From Granulosicoccus sp. (GTDB lineage: Bacteria > Pseudomonadota > Gammaproteobacteria > Granulosicoccales > Granulosicoccaceae), in the NCBI GenBank assembly GCA_023300375.1, contig JALZWO010000117.1, forward strand, positions 1-44,823: DNA of 44,823 bases, in the 5' to 3' direction. Under the pieces are notes generated by a model. The model was given only the letters and a program-made list of their open reading frames with translations. It did not search any database and had not been told where the DNA came from. A program made the translations under genes and the position numbers. Of the stretch, positions 16,262 to 23,408 are shown in pieces (positions within the stretch are counted from its first letter, which is position 1; every line of letters starts with the position of its first letter).

Positions 16262-17632
16262 TCAGGGACGCTGGTGGCTGGGGAGCTCAATGACGTAACT
16301 ATCGACCGTGCCTGAATCGTACCAATCAGACCCGTAAAGCAGGCGTGTTCCGCTAGGACTGATGGTGACGTGTGGTTCGCCAAAATAGGGCCTGTATTCT
16401 CCATTCTTCGCCAGCTTGCCAGTTGAACGGTGATGAGCCAAGCGACACACTTCAGTGTCGGATGGATCAGTATTGACCAGATATATTTCGCTGAAGAAGG
16501 TGGTGGCTTTTTTCTTCCCATCCAGAAATTTCAGTTGCTCTGGGTAGCCTACACTCGACATTGCGACCCAACCCGGTTTTTTGTATGCCTGCGATGAAAT
16601 GTGTGTGCTACTCGTTGTGTACGGGTAGCCTCCGCTTTCGCCAATGACTGTTCGACACTTGCCCGTTTCGAGGTTGTACTCGGTAAGATGCCCAACACCG
16701 CGATCAGGGTCACCGTCGCAGCCCTTGGGTGCATGATCAAACGTCACTTGATACAGCGCATCCTGCCCATCCCACGTTTTCCCCAGGTTGGCATGTTCAT
16801 GGAATTTTTTCATATCGAGCTTGTGCACTACCGACTTTAAATCTGGTGTCAGTATTTTCCCCTGAAGCCAAATGTATTTACTCGAAGCTGTCGCGATGGG
16901 TGCGCTCCACGAGTTCCAGTCCGTTCCCGGTCCCATGCGCATACTGTGAGTCTCACCTGTGCTGATTCTATACGTCACGCCAAAGTAGTGCTTTTCCTCG
17001 GACGAACGGTCCCAGCAACGAAACCCGAAAAGGTCATCATCCAGCGACTGCATGTGGACATCGCCACCGGGATGCGTGACCGTGCCACCGCAAATGTTAG
17101 AAAAATCCTTGATGAGTGTCCTCTCTTTCGCTTCAACATTGACGCTGTATAGCTTGCCGCCCTCACGATGAGCTTTGCTGGAGTAATACAGTATGTCCGG
17201 ATCCGTGTGGCTCCAGAATACGTCTTCGAGGTCACTGGGAGTAATATCCAGTTTACGTATCACTTCATAAGAATGACCATCTAGAAGATAGTGTCCAGAT
17301 TGACTGCCAGTGCGATAGAGCACCATACGGCTTTCATCAGCATTCCATGCTTGTACAGTGCTATAGACCGGCTTGAATACTTCGCCAGGCTGGCTATCAG
17401 TTATGCGTGTTACTCGAGTGCCGAAAACAGGTTCGCGATAAGCTGCCATGTGGGGAGGCTTGGCAACCAAGGGAATCGCTACCGGATCATTGTGTGTGAT
17501 CAAACCTTCGCATAAGCTGGCTACAGCGAGGTTCGGAACAAGCAATAAACCACCTATGAACGGAGCAATCCGCAGACGAGCAACATTGCGGCCTCTATCT
17601 GATAGGCGTGCACTGCGTAGTTGATGGGGCAT
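16262..17632 (-). CDS. Secreted beta-propeller-like protein
   Basis: 456 residues. A basic N-terminus (RSARLSDRGRNVARLR) precedes a hydrophobic stretch (APFIGGLLLVPNLAVAS), so export is likely. The body repeats propeller-blade phrases: STVQAWNADESRMVLYRTG, TDPDILYYSSK, GKLYSVNVEAKE, GYLTEYNLETGKC-like (GHLTEYNLETGKCRTV), and GEPHVTISPSGTRLLYGSDW, each a strand plus a turn with N/D/S-P-x-G. At least eight Cys suggest disulfides. The general look is close to the oligogalacturonate-lyase (PL22)/TolB-like propellers, but I cannot place catalytic His residues with certainty (HEHAN, FGEPH are candidates). A carbohydrate role would fit the nearby GT61 and PL14-like genes; this is inference. Confidence 0.6.
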   Translation of the reverse strand: MPHQLRSARLSDRGRNVARLRIAPFIGGLLLVPNLAVASLCEGLITHNDPVAIPLVAKPPHMAAYREPVFGTRVTRITDSQPGEVFKPVYSTVQAWNADESRMVLYRTGSQSGHYLLDGHSYEVIRKLDITPSDLEDVFWSHTDPDILYYSSKAHREGGKLYSVNVEAKERTLIKDFSNICGGTVTHPGGDVHMQSLDDDLFGFRCWDRSSEEKHYFGVTYRISTGETHSMRMGPGTDWNSWSAPIATASSKYIWLQGKILTPDLKSVVHKLDMKKFHEHANLGKTWDGQDALYQVTFDHAPKGCDGDPDRGVGHLTEYNLETGKCRTVIGESGGYPYTTSSTHISSQAYKKPGWVAMSSVGYPEQLKFLDGKKKATTFFSEIYLVNTDPSDTEVCRLAHHRSTGKLAKNGEYRPYFGEPHVTISPSGTRLLYGSDWYDSGTVDSYVIELPSHQRP

Positions 17633-18067
17633 GAACTGATGGTCTCCGTTGAATGGCTATCTGGCCAAGTGTTGCACATATTTTGCCACTATTCAGCCTC
17701 TGATATCGGCTATCAGAGCAGGGAACTAAATCTTCCTAGAAGGAACAGACCGAATCTTGAACGTCGAGAGTATCGAATTATTTACATTCGGCCGCTATGC
17801 TAATTAACGAGGATTGTTGCACTAACTCTCAAACGGGCTTTGAGTTGCGTTATCTCACACTCTCAGGGCCTTTAAACCGATAAACATCCGCCCTTGTGCT
17901 AACAAATACCTAGTGCGCAAGAGTTAACAGTTCTGTCAATTAAAGCGCATAATCCGTATTGCTTAACATTTTTTAACTGGATCTTGGCGCCAAACGGTAT
18001 CAATACCACCCTTCCCATTCCTCATTCACGCGATACTTGCCCCAGTCAATTTTTAAGGTAGGCAAGT
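17633..18067. other. Divergent intergenic region with two hairpins
   Basis: 435 bases between the divergent propeller-like and Pro-repeat lipoprotein genes. Two perfect inverted repeats are present: CTCTGATA-TCGGC-TATCAGAG at 17698-17718 (8-bp stem) and CTCAAA-CGGGC-TTTGAG at 17828-17844 (6-bp stem). They may be operators or transcript structures. No gene or remnant is seen. Confidence 0.45.
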
Positions 18068-20056
18068 ATGAAAGTTCAACTTCTAGCACAATTAGTTTCT
18101 GAGCGCATCAGTGAACTAGCACCAGATAAAACGCGCACCACATCGTTACTGGCCATGTCTCTCCTTCTCACCGCGTGCGGATCATCGGGCGGCGACAGTA
18201 GTAACGGTGCATCTGCCACGACACAGCCCAGTGATAACGAAAGCATCACAATCGGCATTCCTATTGAAAACGACACCACGCCATCAACACCTCCCAGCTC
18301 TAGCGACGATGATAGCGTGACAACTCCGCCTGCTGAACCAGTCACGCCAGTTGATCCGCCTGCTGAACCAGTCACCCCAGTTGATCCTCCTGCTGAACCA
18401 GTCACGCCAGTTGATCCGCCTGCTGAACCAGTCACGCCAGTTGATCCGCCTGCTGAACCAGTCACGCCAGCTGATCCTCCTGCTGAACCAGTCACGCCAG
18501 CTGATCCTCCTGCTGAACCAGTCACGCCAGCTGATCCACCTGCTGAACCAGTCACGCCAGCTGATCCGCCTGCTCAACCAGTAGCTCCAGTTGAACCACC
18601 AGCGCCTGTCATTACATCAACTCTAGTAACGTTCGACATCACGGTACCTGTGCATGTCTCAGATGAGTTGCAGCTGGATGTATTCTCGGGAGACAACGAA
18701 TTACAAGCGGCCTGGGTGGTTGATGAAACCTGGACGGTTACTGATACCTTGCCAGCAAACTCAGTGTCAGAACTACGCGTTGTTTTCTATGATCACTTTG
18801 GTTCAACCACACTGGCAACTTATGATTCAACTGTGGAAACAGCAGAACGGGAAGCTCAGGATTTTACGGTTAACGCCGACGAATTTGACTCAACCATCTG
18901 GGATAACGATGGCGATGAGATAAGCAACCTGGATGAATTGATTGCAGGTACAGATCCAGACTTTGCTGAACTTGTTGGCGCACCCAACGAGCCACCTGGC
19001 TTAACCAGTGTTCAATACTCTGGTTTCGATTTGGAACTTTTCTGGTCGCGGGGCACAGATGACGACGGCGTGGTTATTGGCTACGACATTTTTCGTGATG
19101 ACGAACAAATCACTGATCGCTTGGATGCCTTGAGTTTCTATGATGGCAGTGTTCAGCCAGAAACCGACTACACCTACGACATCTATTCGGTAGACAACGA
19201 TGGTCTTCGAAGTCGTGCAGCAACACTTTTGATTACAACGCCTGAAGATACCCCAGTAAACGGCCCAGCGAATGCCGCTTCACTGACCGGTGGTGGCAGC
19301 GCCTCTTGGTTTATAAGCGATGGCTTAACAACCACTAGCGGCACAGGACCTAGCGGTTCGTGCTCTTACTCTGGAGGCGCTGGTTCTGGTGTGGGCATTA
19401 GTGATTCCAGACTGCCGAACAATGGTGATGCCTTCGACCTGGGATCACTGATGTGGGTTAACGGCGTGCAAGTGGGCGGGTTTTTGCGATCAGCGACAGC
19501 TTCAACGTCTAACTTTGCTTCTGTACCTATCGCTAACTTACAAGTCCACACAGAATTTCATGCAATCAGTAGCTTGCCTGTTTTGAGAAACCTGACCTCT
19601 TTCACTAATGACACGAGCGAAGATATTTTCGTTGTCATTAATTGGGCTTCTAACTTTGGAGCAGATAGTGGCAATCGCATCATCACAACCAGTAGTGGCG
19701 ACAACACGTTTGCAGCTAACGACCGATGGGCGATAACTGATGACGCTAGCGATGGTAGTCGTGATCCTGCGAACACCACTGTATTCTACGGCCCAGACTC
19801 ACCAGTATCCATGTCTGTATTTACCAACACTTCAGTGTTCAATTGCCACGGCTCAGAGGGTCTAACAGCACGTATTGATGTCACAATACCAGCCGGTGAA
19901 ACTCGAGCCTTGATGCTTTTCCATGGAATGTCGGTAACACAAGACAACGCTCGTAGCTTGGCTAGCATGTTCGATGACACGCCAACACTTGCTAGTCCAT
20001 TGACAGAGGGGTTGACTGAAGCACAGTTACTTAATGTGATTAACTGGAGCTACTAA
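18068..20056 (+). CDS. Large lipoprotein with Pro-rich repeat and FN3-like domain
   Basis: 662 residues. After a long charged leader comes SLLAMSLLLTAC with a lipobox Cys at 37, then a Ser/Gly/Thr-rich linker. Residues about 85-178 are eight copies of a ten-residue unit (EPVTPVDPPA, later EPVTPADPPA) plus one degenerate copy, a stiff wall- or envelope-spanning spacer. Then a beta domain (TFDITVPVHVSDELQLDVF), an EF-hand/thrombospondin-type turn DNDGDEISNLDELIAGTDPD that probably binds calcium, and an FN3-like domain (PPGLTSVQYSGFDLELFWS...GYDIFRDDEQ...YTYDIYSVDNDG). The C-terminal 250 residues are unassigned. AAGG(TAGG) lies before ATG 18068. Surface display is inferred; ligand unknown. Confidence 0.75.
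   Translation: MKVQLLAQLVSERISELAPDKTRTTSLLAMSLLLTACGSSGGDSSNGASATTQPSDNESITIGIPIENDTTPSTPPSSSDDDSVTTPPAEPVTPVDPPAEPVTPVDPPAEPVTPVDPPAEPVTPVDPPAEPVTPADPPAEPVTPADPPAEPVTPADPPAEPVTPADPPAQPVAPVEPPAPVITSTLVTFDITVPVHVSDELQLDVFSGDNELQAAWVVDETWTVTDTLPANSVSELRVVFYDHFGSTTLATYDSTVETAEREAQDFTVNADEFDSTIWDNDGDEISNLDELIAGTDPDFAELVGAPNEPPGLTSVQYSGFDLELFWSRGTDDDGVVIGYDIFRDDEQITDRLDALSFYDGSVQPETDYTYDIYSVDNDGLRSRAATLLITTPEDTPVNGPANAASLTGGGSASWFISDGLTTTSGTGPSGSCSYSGGAGSGVGISDSRLPNNGDAFDLGSLMWVNGVQVGGFLRSATASTSNFASVPIANLQVHTEFHAISSLPVLRNLTSFTNDTSEDIFVVINWASNFGADSGNRIITTSSGDNTFAANDRWAITDDASDGSRDPANTTVFYGPDSPVSMSVFTNTSVFNCHGSEGLTARIDVTIPAGETRALMLFHGMSVTQDNARSLASMFDDTPTLASPLTEGLTEAQLLNVINWSY
18331..18600 (+). repeat. 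30-base tandem repeat, nine units
   Basis: Nine consecutive 30-base units (TGCTGAACCAGTCACGCCAG then TTGATCCGCC or variants); the first eight differ at only a few bases, the ninth is degenerate. They encode the ten-residue Pro-rich unit of the lipoprotein. Near identity at DNA level points to recent expansion and possible length variation. The repeat is free of stops in several frames, which creates false ORFs on the other strand. Confidence 0.95.
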
Positions 20057-20057
20057 A

Positions 20058-20097
20058 AGAAAGGGCAGATCCGAATCATTGGTTCTGCCCGTTTTCT
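20058..20097 (+). terminator. Rho-independent terminator after the Pro-repeat lipoprotein gene
   Basis: Stem GGGCAGA (20063-20069) / TCTGCCC (20084-20090) preceded by AGAAA and followed by GTTTTCT, starting 7 bases after the stop codon. The flanking A- and T-tracts extend the stem. A convincing intrinsic terminator. Confidence 0.8.
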
Positions 20098-20565
20098 CGA
20101 TCCGACTAACGGGTGGTTTTTTATTCAACTAAACACCCAGTCTTTCCCCGCACTACCAGAGGTGCGGTAAGCCTTACAGCATCATTGGCTTGGGCCCAAG
20201 GATGATTGCGAAAGCCCTGTGTTTGCTAATCTTGTGCAGTGACAGTGTCGCTGTTGCAGGAACGACCGTAATCAATAACATTGAGTCAGTACACGAGTCG
20301 CCTCTCTGCCTTGATCAATTGGGCACGACTAGTACGCTACTAGCACGGCAACTCGACTCCACACTACATTTCAAACTGCTGCATACCCTGCATATTGCGC
20401 TTATATGCGCCTGAACTATTGAACTACTACGGCATATAATGGGTCGAGAGTCTTGTGTGCTGGACGATGCCTGATTGTTGGGTTGAGTGGGAGATCACAT
20501 TGGCTTCACACCTCTCAAATTTTCTGGATTTGCACAAACCCAACGCCATATTTCAGCCGTAAGAA
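20098..20565. other. Intergenic region upstream of the NRPS locus
   Basis: About 470 bases without a convincing gene. A short frame from 20202 (MIAKALCLLILCSDSVAVAG) looks like a signal peptide but has no spaced ribosome-binding site and no recognisable continuation. The promoter of the adenylation gene should lie here; I could not assign -35/-10 boxes with confidence. Confidence 0.4.
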
Positions 20566-22158
20566 ATGTGTGAATTTACTATTCCCAATAGAGCTAGAGT
20601 TGCTGCATCCAGCGAATACAGTTGTATGATTCCTGATGACTTTAGTTTTGCGACAGCCAAGTATCCAGACAATATCGCGCTTTGGAGTGAAGATCAGGTA
20701 CTCAAGTACAAGGAGTTAGATCAACTCACAACATCACTAAGTGCTTGGCTGAACAATCGCTTGCCTGGGCATGGACATCGTATTGCGGTACTGATACCCA
20801 AGTCTACTGAGGCAATAATCGCGATCATTGCGGTGCTTAAATCAGCCAACACGTATGTACCCCTCAGTGAAAGCTGGTCCGATGGGCGAATATCGAGAAT
20901 ATGTGAGGATAGTCAGTTTAGTTTTGCACTGTCATCCATCGATATGTCAGGTTTTCAAGTACCCGAAAACAACACGCTAATGACAGGTACGCCTCAATGG
21001 CGCGAAGCAATCCACTACCCATCAACCAGCAACTACAAAGCACCCATTGTTGCTGAAGCATCGTTGGCCTACATACTCTACACCTCGGGCTCAACTGGCA
21101 CACCTAAAGGTGTTTGCGTGTCTCACAGAGCCGCATATCACTTTCCGAATTGGGCGAAATCCGAATTCGAAATCAGCGATCAGGATCGTGTAGCTTCCGT
21201 TTCCCCGCTCACATTCGATTTAACAACTTTTGATCTATTTGCCACCTTTGCAGCTGGAGCCACCCTATACCTTGTGCCAGATAAGCTTAAAGTCTTTCCT
21301 GCGCGCTTATCAGAATTTTTACAACATCATAAAATTAGTGTCATTTACGCAGTGCCATCAACATTGATTTTGCTTTTGCAACGTGGAAAGCTAGACCATC
21401 GAAACCTGGAGTCAATAAAAACTGTGCTGTTTGCTGGCGAAGAGTTTCCTGTTGCACAATTCAAGCAATTAAGACAATTGCTACCAGCACACATCAACTA
21501 CTGTAATTTATACGGACCAACAGAAACGAACGTGTGCAGCTTTTATCGTGTGCCTGAAAAATTAGACGTGACTACAATGCCTATTGGTTACGCTCTACCT
21601 GATACATTATTGTTTCTACGCAATGAATCTACAGATTCAAGCAATGTAACTACTGGAGAGCTCTGCGTTGCTGGTCCAACAGTAATGCGTGGATATCATG
21701 CTCACAATGATTCAGCTGCCAGTTATTTTTTAAATGATCCACGTGATATAGAAACCCGAGCGTACGCTACTGGCGATCAGGTCAGTCTTTCTATCAATGG
21801 CATTTTAAATTTCCACGGAAGGCTTGATAAAATGGTCAAGATATGGGGATATCGAGTTGAGCTAGGTGAAATTGAATCGTGCTTGCGAGAGTTAGACAAC
21901 GTGACGCAGGCCGCAGTCGTAAAACGCCAAAAACCAGCATCAGGCGGCGAAGAATTAGTCGCATTTGTAAGCCTGCAACACAACATAGCCGACAACGATG
22001 AAAGTGCATCCAATGTATTTAGCAAAAAAGCTTTTGCGCACTGTAAAAACAATTTGCCACCCTACATGGTCCCAAGAAAAATCAGTATTCTTGAAATACT
22101 ACCACTTAACGGTACTGGGAAAATTGATCGCTTACAGCTTGAAAAGCTTGCCAACTAA
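20566..22158 (+). CDS. Stand-alone adenylation enzyme, predicted L-prolyl-AMP ligase
   Basis: 530-residue free adenylation domain. Core motifs: A3 LYTSGSTGTPKG (171-182), A4 FDLTTFDLF, A5 NLYGPTETNVC, A7 YATGDQ, A8 GRLDKMVKIWGYRVELGEIE, A10 NGTGKIDR with Lys519. Aligned to GrsA-PheA by motif, the specificity residues are D218 L219 F222 Y261 L288 A290 L315 V323 C324 K519. From memory, the L-proline ligases PltF and RedM of pyrrole pathways read D-L-L-Y-L-A-L-V-C-K, one change away; proline as substrate is therefore a strong inference. It would load the carrier protein encoded 31 bases downstream. ATG 20566 has only a weak site (GTAAGAA); Met21 is an alternative start close to the family N-terminus. 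Facing genes supply the oxidase and NRPS. Confidence 0.85.
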   Translation: MCEFTIPNRARVAASSEYSCMIPDDFSFATAKYPDNIALWSEDQVLKYKELDQLTTSLSAWLNNRLPGHGHRIAVLIPKSTEAIIAIIAVLKSANTYVPLSESWSDGRISRICEDSQFSFALSSIDMSGFQVPENNTLMTGTPQWREAIHYPSTSNYKAPIVAEASLAYILYTSGSTGTPKGVCVSHRAAYHFPNWAKSEFEISDQDRVASVSPLTFDLTTFDLFATFAAGATLYLVPDKLKVFPARLSEFLQHHKISVIYAVPSTLILLLQRGKLDHRNLESIKTVLFAGEEFPVAQFKQLRQLLPAHINYCNLYGPTETNVCSFYRVPEKLDVTTMPIGYALPDTLLFLRNESTDSSNVTTGELCVAGPTVMRGYHAHNDSAASYFLNDPRDIETRAYATGDQVSLSINGILNFHGRLDKMVKIWGYRVELGEIESCLRELDNVTQAAVVKRQKPASGGEELVAFVSLQHNIADNDESASNVFSKKAFAHCKNNLPPYMVPRKISILEILPLNGTGKIDRLQLEKLAN

Positions 22159-22189
22159 CAAATCATAAACACATGATAAATAGCTCTAG

Positions 22190-22465
22190 ATGACACAACT
22201 AACCACACATGAACGCATTATCAATTTGATATGCAACGACGTTGCCGTAGGTTTATCCGTTGATGAAGTCTCCAACGAGTCGTCATTGTTTGATGATCTG
22301 AGCCTCGATTCTATCCAACTGGTTGAACTTTTCACCAAGTTGGAGGCAGAATTTTTAATCGAACTTGATGACGACGATTTAGACTTCCAACATTTTGCAT
22401 CAGTTAATTCTCTTGCCAGTTTTGTAGATACTATGGTGACAGCTGGCGGTGGGGATGGTGCTTAG
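22190..22465 (+). CDS. Free-standing peptidyl carrier protein
   Basis: 91-residue carrier protein. The phosphopantetheine site is Ser41 in DDLSLDSIQLVEL, with the acidic helix II after it (KLEAEFLIELDDDD) that carrier-protein partners dock on. It follows the adenylation gene by 31 bases, so the pair resembles PltF-PltL and RedM-RedO, where proline is held as a thioester while a flavoenzyme oxidises it to a pyrrole. The activating phosphopantetheinyl transferase is not in the window. The stop codon lies inside the start of a further short coupled frame (22458-22577). Confidence 0.88.
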   Translation: MTQLTTHERIINLICNDVAVGLSVDEVSNESSLFDDLSLDSIQLVELFTKLEAEFLIELDDDDLDFQHFASVNSLASFVDTMVTAGGGDGA

Positions 22466-22577
22466 AAAACCGCTGAGATGGTTGGATAAACCGCATTTTC
22501 AAAAACAAGTGTTCTTTGTCGATTTTGCGGGTGTTGCTTTAACTCCTGTTGGCCGAGGCAACAAACCTATCCACTAA
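22458..22577 (+). pseudogene. Short frame coupled to the carrier gene, possible truncated gene
   Basis: GTG 22458 overlaps the carrier stop in the form GTGCTTAG, with GGTGGGGAT upstream as ribosome-binding site: the architecture of a translationally coupled third gene. It encodes only 39 residues (VLRKPLRWLDKPHFQKQVFF then VDFAGVALTPVGRG and a stop) and its end runs into the convergent hydrolase gene at 22539. It may be the 5' stub of a gene lost by deletion. The phrase DFAGVALTP faintly recalls class V aminotransferase N-termini, too weak to name. It may also be chance. Confidence 0.35.
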
Positions 22578-23408
22578 CCAAGTTGATATCGAATCGGTCA
22601 ATAGCTGTCTATCTTGTGATAATGGAAAAACGTGGTCTGCGTCCTCCAGATAGAGTATTTGTATATTGTCACCAAACGTGATTTCAGGAAATGCATCCAC
22701 ATGCTGATCTTTATAATTATATGGCCAACTACCAGTAAAGATGCATAGATTGCTTGCATCCCTGTCAATGAATGTTTGATACTCCAGTGCGGTTCTTTTC
22801 CGATCAGGCACTGTCCATCTGAAAGGAATAGTGATTGATTCGAAGTTTGGTATCGACGTTTTTTTTCGAATTTTATCGACATATTCGCTTATGTTAGACA
22901 GTCTAGATTTCCACGCGCGTTTTTTAAATAACTGGGGTATCTTTCGATGTACTACTTCATTAACATAATAACGCGGTGTCTTAAAGTAATAGCCATCGAT
23001 GCCAACGGCGCCCACGATACGCGTATCTGCCAGCATGGCTCGGTGAGCATTATCAGCTCCTGTGCATATCCCCATCACAACAAATTTTTGATCGTTGAAC
23101 CTGCTTTGCAGATAATCCATTGCTGCTTTAACATCTTCAATTTGCTGTTTGTCTCTTGCAAGACTGTCACTACGCCTTTCACTATCACCAATGCCTGATA
23201 TGTCAAAGCGAAAGCTCTTGAATCCGATGCTACTAAAGTGTCTGGCTAATCGCACGTATAAGCGATAAGGTCCCACGTTAGGCAGTAAGCCAGAGTTCAG
23301 CAATAGCACAACAGGGCGCCTTGTCAGGTCCTTATTTAACTTTTTAGCATCCGTGTAAACACCAACTAAAGCCGACTCTGTACCAAAATCACAAGCAATT
23401 TCACGCAT
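22539..23408 (-). CDS. Alpha/beta hydrolase with Cys nucleophile (thioesterase-like)
   Basis: 289-residue alpha/beta hydrolase. The nucleophile elbow reads MGICTGADNA, with Cys115 where Ser is usual; His259 in EDADHVFPLS is the likely catalytic His, and FRFDISGIGDSE is the strand-4 region. Its start ATG 23408 overlaps the NRPS stop (ATGCGTGA), so the two are made together and it probably acts on the NRPS-bound intermediate: release, proofreading or acyl transfer. The Cys elbow and small size recall the 'hydrolase 1' that accompanies exosortase clusters (as I remember, G-x-C-x-x-A). Cys nucleophiles are also known in dienelactone hydrolase and in the thioesterase of obafluorin. No signal peptide; cytoplasmic. 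Confidence 0.75.
   Translation of the reverse strand: MREIACDFGTESALVGVYTDAKKLNKDLTRRPVVLLLNSGLLPNVGPYRLYVRLARHFSSIGFKSFRFDISGIGDSERRSDSLARDKQQIEDVKAAMDYLQSRFNDQKFVVMGICTGADNAHRAMLADTRIVGAVGIDGYYFKTPRYYVNEVVHRKIPQLFKKRAWKSRLSNISEYVDKIRKKTSIPNFESITIPFRWTVPDRKRTALEYQTFIDRDASNLCIFTGSWPYNYKDQHVDAFPEITFGDNIQILYLEDADHVFPLSQDRQLLTDSISTWLVDRFVASANRS

Noticed and set aside
18076-18584. Long open frames on both strands across the Pro-rich repeat
   Set aside because: The 30-base repeat has no stop in several frames; these frames are repeats without signal peptides or ribosome sites and lie inside a clear lipoprotein gene.
20190-20414. Small frame with a signal-peptide-like start
   Set aside because: GGATG puts the Shine-Dalgarno against the start codon, the continuation has no recognisable domain, and codon use does not stand out.
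20566-22158. DltA (D-alanine ligase) identity for the free A domain
   Set aside because: No dltB/dltD genes, Gram-negative context, and pocket residues match the proline-type ligases of pyrrole pathways.
22190-22465. Fatty acid acyl carrier protein as identity of the small carrier
   Set aside because: It follows an amino-acid-type A domain by 31 bases and sits in an NRPS locus; it is not near fab genes.
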